Positions 44,729 through 56,186 of a stretch of 64,000 bases of DNA are shown piece after piece. A model generated the notes under the pieces. That model made no database searches and was not told the origin of the DNA. It saw only the letters and a program-made list of their open reading frames with translations. Source of the DNA: Xiphydria camelus (lineage: Eukaryota > Arthropoda > Insecta > Hymenoptera > Xiphydriidae); the NCBI GenBank assembly GCA_963678675.1, contig OY783191.1, positions 21,967,299 to 22,031,298 on the forward strand. Direction: 5' to 3'. A program made the position numbers and the translations under genes. How positions within the stretch are numbered: the first letter of the stretch is position 1; every line of letters starts with the position of its first letter.

Positions 44729-45480
44729 GGGGTCTATTCCGAAATTCACTGTAGTTCACTGTTAGTACTGCCAGTACTACCCTGTTAATTCCAAATGTCG
44801 GATCTGCAAAATTAAAAAATTTGAGTTAAACACGTCTTCACAATCCTTATGGCTTATTTTATAATCGACAATACTAAAATAGTTTATATAAGGTCTAACT
44901 AATAGCAGTTACGCTACGGGAACTTAACCCCTTCAGACCTGGTGTACACGAGAATGTACATTAGATTTTAGCTATTTTATTTAAAAATGTTACGCAAAAA
45001 TACAATTTTGTACTGTTTCCACATAAATATAAGAAAATTTAAAAAATAAAGATTGCAAAAATAGTTAAAATATAATAATACCCCAAAGGCTAAAACATCA
45101 TTAACAATTTTTCTTACTCCGCGAAAAAAAAATCAGGTCTGAAGGGGTTAACACGATGATACTCATAAAATAAGCCATAAGGATTGTAAAGACGTGTTTA
45201 ACTCAAATTTTTTAATTTTGCAGATATGATAGCTGGATTTGACAGGGCAGAGTAGCGCCAACAGCTTTTCGAAATGGTACTGTAAATAGCTTTAATGACG
45301 TCGTAGCTGCATTGCCATTCTTTCAGTGCAAATACTGTGACTGAAGAGACTAGGCAGCTGCAGTTAATAAGTAATTAAAAATGGCAGATTCCAGTACTGA
45401 CAGTAAAACAGAACGTTGCTGCGTGGTGTCAAAATCTGCAGCACTGTCAAGCAGCCGCAGTGAATTTTGGAATAAGTCCA
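44729..45480. mobile_element. TIR element (0.75 kb) split by a TTAA MITE
   Basis: gggtctattccgaaattcac and its diverged inverse (cagtgaattttggaataagt) bound it. Inner arms atttgagttaaacacgtctt (44820) and aagacgtgtttaactcaaat (45190) are exact. The 44934-45151 element lies at the hairpin tip. Confidence 0.7.
44934..45151. mobile_element. TTAA-flanked MITE, 218 bp
   Basis: TTAA at 44934-44937 and 45148-45151; TIR CCCCTTCAGACCTG, exact 14-base inverse match. The interior is AT-rich. Confidence 0.85.
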
Positions 45481-45828
45481 TGATAAATGCTCTATTTTAA
45501 GTTTTTCATACCGACACAACATACCAACGTAGAGTTTACGTATGGAGAAAAGTTGCTTCATTTCGGACAGTTGCCTAGTTTTGGATAGTGACATATCATC
45601 TGTATCTGAAAACTTCACTACTCTCTCTTTTTTGAAGTGAAACTTCTTTGCGGAGGGTACTGAATGCGCGCCCGAGGAGACGAAAATCGTAACGAATCGT
45701 AACGAATCGTAACGTATCGCTGTTTAGACTGTGCAGAGGAGGTCTGGTTTGTATTGCTCGAGAGGGTTTCTTCGGGCAATGGAAGCTATTGTTCATATTA
45801 CGAGGCGACGCAGTGTCGCACCTCCACT
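45481..45828. other. no recognised feature
   Basis: Contains a small tandem cgtaacgaat (three copies near 45690). Nothing else seen. Confidence 0.4.
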
Positions 45829-45830
45829 TA

Positions 45831-45956
45831 GGGCCGGTTTTACCAACACGGTATAAACGCGGTATAGCGCTATACTGAGAATAACCAGCAATAAGCCCTA
45901 TGGTTATTCTCAGTATAGCGCTATACCGCGTTTATACCTGTTGGTAAAACCGGCCC
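45831..45956. repeat. 126-bp palindromic MITE
   Basis: gggccggttttaccaacac and gttggtaaaaccggccc at the ends, inner arms ggtatagcgctatactgaga and its inverse. Flanked by TA on both sides. Confidence 0.8.
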
Positions 45957-45971
45957 TAAGAGGACTGTTTA

Positions 45972-46429
45972 AGGTCGGGACACACATTACCGGGCCGTGC
46001 CAGGACCGGGACACGGCCGTCATTCGGCCCTGGCACGGTACGTTAAAGGGTCAGACATACATAACCGGGCCGTGCCATGGTCGAACACGGCCGAAGAGGA
46101 AGAAATGATCAGAAGCCTTGCACGGCGCGTGTATCTAGGAACCACACATATCCGTCAGTCGTCAGTTGTTTTGGAAACTGCTAGGTTGCTAGGCGCTAAA
46201 ACACGTAAATTACGGAAACACGAGAAGCGCGGCCGGACCGTCACCGTGAAAAAGTAAAACTAAGCTAACTGGCCCGGCCCGGTGACGGTCCGTTGGCGAC
46301 GCCCGGTCACGGCCCGGTAAAGTGAGAACAAAAGCATTTGATTCTATTGGATAGATCGTCCGCCGGACGACAGACGATACTCGGCCGTGCTCCGGCACTG
46401 GCACGGCCCGGTAATGCATGTCCCGACCT
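45972..46429. mobile_element. 458-bp MITE with TTA target duplication
   Basis: AGGTCGGGACACACATTACC at the left and its near inverse at the right (ggtaatgcatgtcccgacct), flanked by TTA (45969-45971 and 46430-46432). Rich in CCGGGCCGTGCC words. TTA duplication suggests PIF/Harbinger. Confidence 0.8.
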
Positions 46430-47005
46430 TTAGGCTCACCATAAATCTAGCGTTTAGGACCCTTTTTGGGCGTATCCTTGGGAGAAGCCAGACTAGAGGG
46501 CGCAGAGTTACTTGTGAGTTGTTTGCATTTCGTTTGTCGCATTTTTAGTTTTCCGGATTTTACCGCGTCGAGTGGCCGGCCATACCGAGCTCCGTGTAGT
46601 CTGCGATCGGAGTCGCGACTTTTTTCGAGTAACCACCGTGCATGTACATTCTTTCGCGCGCGCGCGCGCGTGTGTGTGTTAATTTATAATTATTATTGCA
46701 AAAAAGGCAACAGAACGGTCGAAATAGTACAGTGACAGGCAACGTGTTAAATAAACTTTCCATTTCGTAAACGTCAATGAACACTGGACATTCTTTCGCG
46801 TGTGTGTTATATTAAAATTATTATGACAAAAACAGGAAAACAACGGGCAAAAGAGTTTCGTGAGAGGCAACGTGTAAAGAAAGCGATGACGAAGGTACCA
46901 GGTACCGAAAACTAAATAGTACAGAACGAAATCGAGGATGGAGAGAAAGAATTAAATTCACACAATATCAAACATTGATGGATCTGAGCACAGTTGAGGG
47001 TGAAA
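46430..47005. other. CG/GT microsatellite and two diverged direct units
   Basis: cgcgcgcg then gtgtgtgt at 46655-46678. Units beginning acattctttcgcg recur at about 46646 and 46790. The second opens a short basic frame (46823-46911, TGKQRAKEFRERQRVKKAMT) like N-termini of Helitron-type ORFs, too short to assign. Confidence 0.4.
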
Positions 47006-47008
47006 AAA

Positions 47009-47233
47009 AAACAACAAAACGTGTGGCCGCCACACGCGGAAGAAGTGAAACTTCGATACCAGTTTCTCTGAATTTGATTCCGGTGGTATTAGTTTCAATT
47101 GGCTCTACGAAGAAGCATAGTAAAAGACTCGTATAGAGCCAATTGAAACTAATACCACCGAAATCAAATTCAGAGAAACTGGTATCGAAGTTTCACTTCT
47201 TCCGCGTGTGGCGGCCACACGTTTTGTTGTTTT
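47009..47233. repeat. 225-bp palindrome
   Basis: aaacaacaaaacgtgtggcc and ggccacacgttttgttgttt arms. The arm sequence recurs at 48290-48345, so a larger element 47009-48345 is possible. Confidence 0.75.
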
Positions 47234-47549
47234 ATACGTAAGAAGTGAAACCTAACCTATATTATAAGATGTTGTAGTTCAAAAACGCTCCAAAAAAATT
47301 ATTATAAAAGTATTCATTAAAGTTAACTGAAGTTATAAAGTTTCTCTCAGCGTGTCAGTCAAATTTTATTTTTTGTTCCAATTGATATCAAACTAAAACT
47401 CTGCGTTATATACGTTGATAAATTCGTAATTCGAATAAGCTCTTTATACAAAATTATGTTTATGACATGAAGTTTATAGTAGGATGCCTATCTTGTTCTG
47501 CCTCCAATGGGAGTACTGACGAAGTAATAAAACATGCGACCAAAAGCGT

Positions 47550-47880
47550 GGCGGCTAATAAAACTGATCGTGATCGAAATAACAAATAATTATACCAAAG
47601 CAAGCTACCAATGTTAAAAATCGTACTTAGCTGATCTATGCCAGAAAAAAATGATAGAGAACGCAGAGTATTATGTTATATAATACTACATGTTCTCGAA
47701 TTATGTTATCTTAATTCTTATGATTGAAAGATACTTCAGGTAGAATATACACAAATAACAATATTTGTTTAGGCACGGGCCCGCGAAGTACCATTTCAAA
47801 CATTGGTGACCTGCTATGGTTCCAGCCATTTATCATTTAGATCTCGATCACTTTTGTTAAGTTTGATTATACCGTGTTAT
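47550..47880. repeat. diverged inverted repeat of the cgggcccgcg family
   Basis: The arm 47550-47640 (gatcgtgatcgaaataac) pairs loosely with 47765-47870. Related copies occur at 57200-57370, 59460-59520 and 61060-61110. Confidence 0.45.
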
Positions 47881-47984
47881 TTCCTGACTAGAGATAGAGA
47901 TCTATATGTTATCTATATATTATAAGCTATCTATATATTTGCCTACAATCTAAACTGAAACTATACAGTATATCGGAGTGCAGT

Positions 47985-48200
47985 CTTCACAGGGAGCCGT
48001 AATTTTATGTTGATTGCCGTAGTACTTTTTCGAGATTAGAGCTGCGCAATCGCAAATTTTTGCGCTCATGATACATGTTTTCATATGCTCCATACATACT
48101 GTTTACGCGAAAAATTGCACACGCGCAGTTTCAATCTCGAAAAAGTACTACGGCAATCAATATAAAACTACGGCTCTCTCTTTACAGATATACTTTGCAC
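47985..48200. repeat. inverted repeat, about 215 bp
   Basis: gattgccgtagtactttttc and gaaaaagtactacggcaatc are exact. Outer parts gagccgtaattttat and ataaaactacggctc pair with one mismatch. Confidence 0.75.
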
Positions 48201-48353
48201 TCAGACATACTATACAGTTCCAGATTAGATTGTCTTTGACATGGTATTACTATTGTTGATTACTTGTTTAGTTTTCTTTTCTACCCATCAGTATCGAAGT
48301 TTCACTTCTTCCGCGCGTGGTGGCCACGCGTTTTGATTTTTTTATATATTGAA

Positions 48354-49590
48354 CTAGCAGCCCGTCCCGGCTTCGCACGGGTAGATTGTGGATTGATTTT
48401 GGTCGTCATTTAATGAATTTTTAGCAGATATCTGTACTCATAGGTAGGGAGCCATGCTATGCTAAAAAAACACATGTATTTAATTTAAATTGGAAAGTAT
48501 ATTTCTTTTATTAATTTATCTTAAGGCCAGCGGATAGACAATGTTTTTTATTTTTTTATTTGGAGTAAAAACGTGTAAATTTTTCGGTGTGCCAACTCTG
48601 GAGCAAGCCACATACAATTAGCCGTGTGAAAAACATGAATTTTCCAAATTTAAGCCAGCAATAGTCAACGATTGACCTTGTGCTTTGTTGATGGTAATAG
48701 CAAAAGCAAGACGCAAAGGGAACTGGAGCCGCTTGAATTCGATTGTTAAATCGTTGGAAATCATAGATGTATGTGTGAATGAAGACGTTTTCGCCTTTGA
48801 ATTTGCCAGTGATGATTGTTACCTCGATTAAATTTGGTTGGAACTAAGGGATTTTTCGTGTAACTGATTTGGAATATTATGTCAGATGTAAGAGATTCCA
48901 AATGAAGGTCATGGTCAAGGTCAAATACAATATCACCATTGTACAGCCACTAAAAAATCCTAAATCCTACTATCAAAAAGAATTTGTATAGGGCCCATAG
49001 CTTTCATGGTACGAAGCCGAACTGTGCTTGACCTCAATTTGACCTCCGCTGACCATAAAGGTTACATAGAAATAATGGTCAAGGACATATTTGAACGTGA
49101 AATTTCCCGCTCTTTTCATTTCCGGTATATAAAATAGAGGTTCGGATTTAAAAAAATCAATTTTACCTAGAAGGTCATTGTCAATGTCAAATCCAATATG
49201 ACCATTGGGTAGCCAGGGAAAAATCCTAAAAGTTTTATATTAAACGTTTTTCTCTAAAATGATGTCCCGCTGAGATAATCAGCTGTGCCTGGACTTTTTG
49301 AACACCCTGTATAAGATTTACTAACTCAGAAACCTTCGCGGGCATGCGTCCAACCATTCCCCAAAGTTTCATCGCAATCGGATGAACGGTTTAGGAAGGC
49401 ATAATAATCATCCGTACCGCTACTTTTTGAACACCCTGTATACGATTTACTAACTCAGAAACCTTCGCGGGCATGCGTCCAACCATTCCTCAAAGTTTCA
49501 TCGCAATCGGATGAACGGTTTAGGAAGGCATAAGAGACATACAGACAGACAGACAGACAGACAAACATTCATTTTTATATATATAGATAG
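48354..49590 (-). mobile_element. Helitron with helicase C-terminus, minus strand
   Basis: On the minus strand the 3' end is a GC hairpin (cccgtgcgaagccgggacgg) followed by CTAG (48354-48357) and a T, as Helitrons require. The 5' end near 49585 reads TCTATATATATAAAAATGAA followed by TGTCTGTCTG repeats, typical of insect Helitrons. 48516-48775 encodes the end of a PIF1-type helicase: RLAFAITINKAQGQSLTIAG, LENSCFSHG, a TAA in place of Gln, then LYVACSRVGTP and its natural stop. The rest of Rep/helicase is gone. Confidence 0.75.
49293..49535 (+). repeat. two tandem units of 129 bp
   Basis: actttttgaacaccctgtat starts each unit (49293, 49422). The units differ by only a few bases and end near atgaacggtttaggaaggca. 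They lie inside the Helitron. Confidence 0.85.
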
Positions 49591-50127
49591 ATAGATGATC
49601 CCCAAAGTATGTATTTAACAAAATAATTTCATAAATATGAAGCATGGCGTGAAGACAAATTAAATAAATAGATATATTATTTAATTGAACACAATCCAAC
49701 AGTCATCTAACTTGTTCGCGACGATTTCGTTCAAAGGTCGACTGATTGCCAGGTGTGCTTTTCTGCCTCCGCGCTTCTTCTTCTTTATATGTATGATACC
49801 GGGCGAAAGCCACGCGTTTCCGCGCACTTGCTTTACGCCTGCTTATATATGGCTTTCGCTCGAAATCACTTGGTTAAGTTAATCCTTAGTTGGCCACGCC
49901 AACTTTGTTACAAAGGGTCCCGTGGTGAGTGCTGTGCCTCCCGCGCTATAGACTCGTATAATATTGTCGCATTTCTTCCACTATTTTAGAATTACAGTTC
50001 CGGTCGAATGCTTGAAAAAAAAGCTGGCAACAGTGTTTAATTGACTTCTCCGTTCGTGCCTGCTTTGACACGGGCTTCGTTCGACATGATATCATATTTC
50101 AACTCATAATATTATTTAATTAAATAG
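49591..50127. other. no recognised feature
   Basis: Two short overlapping plus frames (49685-49989) look non-coding. No repeats recognised. Confidence 0.4.
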
Positions 50128-50840
50128 TAGGGTAAATGCGCCTGTATGCCGGCCAGTGCCAGTAGCCGACCACGTGTGGCTTTACTACGGAATCAAATCG
50201 AGTGCATACCAAATGAGAAGAAAATGTTCGTATTTTCGTGATTTTTAATCTCTTTGTATAACTTATCATGCATATTTTGACTAATAATCGAAAATATTAT
50301 ATATGTGTTTAGTATATGATATAAGTTTACCACGCGAGAGGCTGTGTCTTATCTAGTCGTTTTCCTTTCTAAGAAACTTGTGTCGTGGTACATCCAAAGG
50401 CAAGTTTAATGCTTATTTCAATATGTAATATCATTATCGCCGAGTAATATAGCATTTAAATATCTTAAATTTGTATAAAAGAGCAGTTTTACGCGTTTGT
50501 ATATATTTAGAGGTTAGAAATTGAGCGGCCGATTACTAGCATAACCAATTTTAACTACGCTAGTGCTCGGCCACTATGGCCAACTACTAGTCACGCTAGC
50601 TTCATATAGTTTGTTGTTTTTCCTTATTTAAATAGGTATACAAAATGTAAAAAAAGCGATGAATTTTCTGAAGCTTATGAAAATGTACTCTTTATAATAT
50701 CCAGAAGTCGGCCGTCAATATTACAACCGAAATACAATTTTGAGGCTTGCTAAATTATGGCCGATTACCGGGAATCCCGAATTAGAATACTTAATTCCTA
50801 TTAGTCGGCCAGGGTTGAATGTTGATTATTATTTTGGTAA

Positions 50841-50916
50841 CAAAAAATTGCTACACTTTTTTATAAGGACGAGGACGGTGACGGCGATGACGAGAACAAC
50901 GACGACAACGATGAGG

Positions 50917-50953
<37 letters not shown>

Positions 50954-50981
50954 CGATGACGAGGACGACGACGACGACGAG

Positions 50982-51044
<63 letters not shown>

Positions 51045-51989
51045 TACGTCGAGAACGGCGATTACGAGGACGGCGACGACGAGGATGGCGACGACTACGA
51101 CGACGAGGACGGCGACGAGGACGGCGATGACGAGGACGACAACGATGGTGACGACGAGGACGGCGACGATGAGAATGGCGACGATGAGAACAACGACGAC
51201 GAGTGTGGCGACGACGACGACGAGGACGGCGACGACGAGAACGGCGAGGACGAGGATTGCGACGACGAGGACGGCGATGACGAGGACGACGACGACGACG
51301 ATGGTGACGACGAGGACGACGACGGCGAGGACGAGGACGGCGACGGTGAGGATGGCGACGATGAGAACAACGACGACGAGGGTGGCGGCGACGACGACGA
51401 CGACGAGGACGGCGATGACGAGGACGAGGACGTCGAGAATGGCAATGACGAGGACGGCGAGGACGAGGACGGCGAGGACGAGGACGGCGATGACGAGGAC
51501 GGCGAGGACGAGGACGGCGATGACGAGGACGGCGATGACGAGGACGACGACGACGGTGACGACGAGGATGACGACGTTGACGACGGCGACTACGAGGATG
51601 GCGAGGACGAGGATGGCGGCGACGATGAGGATGGCGACGACGAGGACGACGACGATGATGACAGTGACGACGACGTCGAGAATGGCGACTACGAGGACGG
51701 CGAGGACGAGGACGGCGACGATGAGAACAACGACGACGAGGACGGCGAGGACGGCGACGGCGAGGACGGCGACGACGAGGACAACGACGACGAGGACAAC
51801 GACGACGAGGACAACGACGACGAGGATGGCGACGATGAGAACAACGACGACGAGGACGGCGACGACGAGGACGGCGACGACGAGGACGGCGATGACGAGA
51901 ACGGCGAGGACGGCGACGATGACGTATTGAACGAAGATGACAGCAACGACGTGATACTGCTTCAAAAGCTTGGCGGAGCGCCGCGATAG
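50841..51989 (+). repeat. GAC/GAG/GGC minisatellite, open in an acidic frame
   Basis: About 1.06 kb of imperfect gacgacgaggacggc units. All codon positions are periodic by three, so several frames stay open: Thr/Arg-rich (50740-51930), Asp/Glu/Gly-rich (50841-51989, no ATG seen) and Val/Leu-rich antisense. The acidic frame ends DDDVLNEDDSNDVILLQKLG, then a TAG at 51987. Openness follows from composition and is not evidence of a gene. Confidence 0.85.
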
Positions 51990-52054
51990 CGGCGCAGGGG
52001 CAATAGCCCTCCGGGGGTTGACGAGCGAAGCGAGTAGGGGGCGGAGCCTCCTAG
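51990..52054 (+). mobile_element. Helitron-like 3' terminus next to the minisatellite
   Basis: GC-rich palindromic words (ccgcgatagcggcg, ccctccggggg) lead to the hairpin aggggg-cgga-gcctcct and CTAG (52051-52054) followed by T. This is the form of a Helitron 3' end. The matching 5' TC end was not located. It suggests the minisatellite entered the pogo element as a Helitron. Confidence 0.45.
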
Positions 52055-52084
52055 TTTTTAAATATAATTGATTTTAGATTAATA

Positions 52085-54238
52085 ATGTCAGAAAGGAAAA
52101 CCACCAAGAAAAAATTTCACAAGTATACAGAGGAGAGTCTGAAAATGGCTATTGCAGCTTGTAGAGAGGGAACTTCCACATCATTACGTGAGGTTGCTCG
52201 AAAGTACGGCATTCCTAAAACTACACTCCAAGATCGTATTTCTGGGAAAATCCCAGATAAACCACGGCGAATGGGACCTGAACCGTTTTTTCATCAGTAT
52301 TTGAGAACAAAATTGTGGATTGGCTTATAAACTTAGTCAAATGTGGCTTCCCCAAAAGAAACAAGAATTACTTACAACTATGCAACGTATATTGAAGACT
52401 CAACAACTCGATGTACCATTCAAGGATGGGAGGCCAGACGAGAAATGGTATAAAGGATTTCTCCGACGATATCCACAAATTTCTCCACGAACAGCTGAAT
52501 CACTCGACAAATCGCGAGCAAAGGTAACAGAAGAATTCATTAGAATTTGGTTTCAAGGTTTGAAAGACTTTTTGGCAAATACAAATTCGCTTGATATATT
52601 ACAAGATCCTTCACGCATACTGAACGCAGACGAAACTGGATTTAGTCTATGCCCGAAAACAGGAAAAGTTCTTGGTCTAAAAGGCTGTAAAAATGTATAT
52701 GATGTCTCTAAAGGTAACGAGAAGGAAAATCTGTCGGTCCCCTTCACATTTACAGCAGACGGCCGAGTTTGCCCAACTGTCGTCGTTTTCCTTTATATTA
52801 AACCACCCCGTGCTGTCGTTGAGAGTATGCCTCCGACTTGGCTGCTCGGTAAATCCGACAGTGGTTGGATGAAAGGTGACATATTTTTCGAGTCTGTTGC
52901 CAATGGACTGCATCAATGGCTTCAAGATCAAGGAATTAAAAGACCGGTCCTATTTCTCGTAGATGGTCATCGTTCCCATATGTCTTTTGAATTAAGTGAT
53001 TTCTGTGATACGAACGGCATTATCTTGTATGCTTTGCCACCAAACAGCACACATATAATGGAACCTGCTGATGTGGGTATATTCAGGTCGCTCAAGGGCG
53101 ATTGGAAAATAGCTGTGAGAAAATGGCAAGCGTTACCAGAAAATGAAAATCGTGTTGTAACGAAAACCGAATTCTGTTTAATTCTCAAAGATGTTCTGGA
53201 GGATAATAAAAAAATATTAAAAAATCTAAAAAATGCATTTAGAGCATGTGGATTATTCCCTTTCAACCCAGGTACTGTCGATTATTCCAAGTGCGTCCAA
53301 AATACCTTGGAAAAATTAAACCAGGCTGGCAGAGTGCGACAGAACATTGACGTTAGGGAAATCTTCACTACTGAGAACTTAGAGTCAGCGAAAGTGGTAC
53401 TTGATGCGATGAGGAACCCTCTAAAAGCTCGTGGGATAAACGTTAACGCGATTTTCGATGAAATGGACGACTTCAACGTTCCACTGCCAAGTTCATTGAC
53501 CACTGAATTGATCGTCAATGATGAAGAACGTAATTTCGAGGAGCAAGATGCCATTATCGACGAAGATCAAGACAATTCCGAGAAATGCCTCACCAGTATC
53601 CATGGAGATCCAGAGCATCACGAGGAATATCTCGATAATAAAGCAGAACAAGGGAAGCCCGATGAAGTCGTTATCACAGAAAGGCATACAGAAGAGCAAC
53701 TCAACGTTGAAAAGAATGAAGCTTCTCAAATTGCAACAGTCGATTTAACTTCTACATTAATACCACTTATAGACGATGTATCTGGTTTGCGCATATATAT
53801 CGATACTACAGCTCAAAATGAGATCATTGTTTCTTCAACACCAGACTTGCAACATAACTCAGTTGCAGGCATCCTATCTTCGAAATATAATATACCAGCC
53901 ACTGAAAAGGAAAATAACGATTTATGCGGATTTGAAACACATTTGAAATATCCCCGCCCCATAGCCAAGTCTGGATGTCAAAAACGTAAAAATGTCGCCC
54001 TGCCAAGTGCCTATCATCAGCATTATGGCGCGACTACTACAAGAAACAACAACAAGCGAAAGAAGAGCAGGAGAATAAGAAGAAAAAAAGAAAAGAGGAA
54101 ATGGAAAGGAAAAAACAAGAACGGCTAGCGAGAGCCAAAGACTCGAACACTAAGAAAAGTAGGAAAACAAAATGCAATAAAGTCAGAGATAACGATTCGC
54201 CACAGTCTTCTAGAGAAATCTTAAAGGAGGTTTCATAT
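52085..54238 (+). pseudogene. pogo/Tigger-like transposase, three apparent single-base frameshifts
   Basis: Cut-and-paste transposase of the element. The N-terminal psq-type HTH (YTEESLKMAIAACREGTSTS, VARKYGIPKTTLQDRISG) is in frame 1 to about 52290. A short stretch (ENKIVDWLINLVKCGFP) lies in a second frame. From about 52350 a 590-codon frame holds the CENP-B-type HTH (FLRRYPQISPRTAESLDKSR) and the catalytic triad: NADETGFSL, VDGHRSHMSF and PADVGIFRSLK. Near 54025 the frame shifts again, and the expected lysine-rich tail (WRDYYKKQQQAKEEQEN) continues to a stop at about 54250. Each shift looks like one missing base; two are at T6 and C4 runs. All three catalytic Asp are present, so this copy is young, or the shifts are assembly errors. 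Confidence 0.88.
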
Positions 54239-54723
54239 GGAGAAACTGCATAATTTAAGAAAAAAAAGAGAATAATATTTCATGCTTTGTCTCATTTTAT
54301 AGAAAATATTTTATGTTTTGTTTCATTTTCTAGAGAATATTTCATGTTTTTTTCTTTGATTCAGTGTTTATTTCACATTGTATGATTATTAAAAAGTAAA
54401 CAAAATTTGCATTATATAGTGTATTTGTTCTTCAGATTATTATATCCATCCTAGATTTGATGGCCGACTACTGGCGCCTTCGAGGCCGACAACTGGGTGC
54501 GAATGGCCGACGACTAGGAAAATCGATGGATTGTCAAAACCTATTAAAATTAAATTATAAAAGAATGCAATGATCATGTGTTATAAGTAAAATTTGAAGG
54601 ATTTTTCGCAATCTTTTCATTAAAAATGGCTCTAATTAATGTTTTACTCCTATTCGCCAGTAAATTGTTAGTTAAATAGACGATCATACACGAAAGTGGC
54701 CGACTACAGGCGCATTCACCCTA

Positions 54724-55045
54724 TTAGATGTATTACTATTTAATACTATACATCTAATTTTTTATATACTATACATTGTGTGCATATTTTAAGGCCATTT
54801 GTATAAAATATTTTATTTTCTGTATTTATTATTTTTCAACGTATATATATACTAAACTCGTGGATTTTTAATACTTTATATTCATTATGATTAATCTCTT
54901 GTAAAAAAAATCATAATTCGGCTGAATATTAACTTTAACGACTTGTAATAACTATGATGTCGCCATCTACTAGCACCAGCTCTGAAGTAAAATGTCCCCG
55001 AAGGTATGCTATTAATATATTAAATGTCCTGAAAGTATGCGCTAT
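54724..55045. other. AT-rich stretch with a small palindrome
   Basis: tagatgtattactatttaat followed by an inverse arm (54724-54760). No other feature seen. Confidence 0.45.
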
Positions 55046-55052
55046 GCATATA

Positions 55053-55327
55053 GTACCGTATGTCCGTCTCTGTACTGGCCAGTTTGAAAGTTACCTTCGG
55101 ATAGGCTTGGTCGGTACTCGAGTCATTTAATACGGTAGAAGTCGAGTCGGCAGTTAGAGTTGATGTCAATTCGAGAGATCGAAGCGTCTAACCTCGAAAT
55201 TGTGAATTTGTGAATAATGGAAATTACGAAAATAATTATAATTACGGTATAAATGTCTCGATTACCGACCAAGCCTATCCGAAGGTAACTTTCAAACTGG
55301 CCAGTACAGAGACGGACATACGGTATA
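55053..55327. repeat. inverted repeat, 275 bp
   Basis: ccgtatgtccgtctctgtac and gtacagagacggacatacgg arms, continuing through ttaccttcggataggcttgg. The centre shares gagatcgaagcgtctaacct with 28805. Confidence 0.8.
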
Positions 55328-55630
55328 TACAGAGTGATTCTTAGGATGCGAGTCATAGGACGGTATGCTATGTAACGCTTTGGAGACTGTAGGCGATCAG
55401 ACACTGCTTGCCCCTCGATGATTGGTTGTGAGGTCATGCAAGCAGCACCCACCAGTTGTTTCGGGAGAAGGTTCCTAGTGTTTGATCGCCTGACTCAGGA
55501 CCGGTTTATTCACCTCCTGTTTTTATCTAAAAGGTAATTTCTATGGAAACAATTGTCAGCACAATTGTATCCAAAGTAATTATCTGCTGGGTAAATTTAA
55601 CTGAAGGTAAATAAACTGACCCTCAGGCAC

Positions 55631-56051
55631 TACCGTATGGCCCAGGAGAATTCGAGCAAGTGCCGATACCTATGGCCGATAACTTGAAATTTGACTTCGG
55701 CAGTGTTTACCGACGGTCGAGTCTTTGATAGTTAGAATTGGTTTGAGAAGAGTGCGCTGTCTATGCTGCGTGAGAGCGAAAAGTGTCAAACGTCAGATTT
55801 TCCGATAGCTGTCAATTCGGAAGATCGCAGTATTGAATAATAGACGAAACACTTTTATCTCCCGAATTGACAGCTATCTGGAAATCAGATATTTGATACT
55901 TTTCGCTGTCACGCAGCACACACAGCGCACTCTTCTCAAGCCAATTCTAACTATCAAATTCTCGACCATCGGCAAACACTGCCAAAGTCAAATTTCAAGT
56001 TATCGGCCATAGGTATCGGCACTTGCTCGAATTCTCCTGGGACATACGGTA
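55631..56051. repeat. 420-bp palindromic MITE
   Basis: taccgtatg-cccaggagaattc and gaattctcctgggacatacg arms, then gagcaagtgccgatacctat mirrored by ataggtatcggcacttgctc. The fold is close to complete. Confidence 0.85.
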
Positions 56052-56186
56052 GGGATTTTCTTTCGCTGCGTTTTTCGGGCACTGCATTCCTTTGCAGTCA
56101 ATCGTACAGCGTCCTTGGGCTAATAGCGTATAACCTACAGTTTATAAAACGCTACGTAGCCTACCGTCCTATAACCTGCATCAGTA

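Larger units (their letters stand above)
50130..54721 (+). mobile_element. pogo/Tigger-like DNA transposon, 4.6 kb, TA target duplication
   Basis: TIR GGGTAAATGCGCCTGTA at the left and its inverse (tacaggcgcattcaccc) at the right, flanked by TA (50128-50129 and 54722-54723). Subterminal GGCCGACTACT-like words recur at both ends (about 50160, 50525, 50570, 50758, 50805; 54463, 54484, 54505, 54695). It encodes a DDD transposase and holds a 1.1-kb acidic-codon minisatellite, probably a later insertion. Confidence 0.85.

Noticed and set aside
45997..46419. Mirrored ORFs over a GC-rich 0.46-kb region
   Set aside because: The region is a MITE with TTA duplication; the ORFs arise from CCGGGCCGTGCC repeats and their complement.
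50740..51965. Long Thr/Arg/Met-rich plus ORF (396 codons) and Val/Leu-rich minus ORF (378 codons)
   Set aside because: Both are read-throughs of a triplet-periodic minisatellite; no domain, no unique sequence, and openness follows from the repeat unit.
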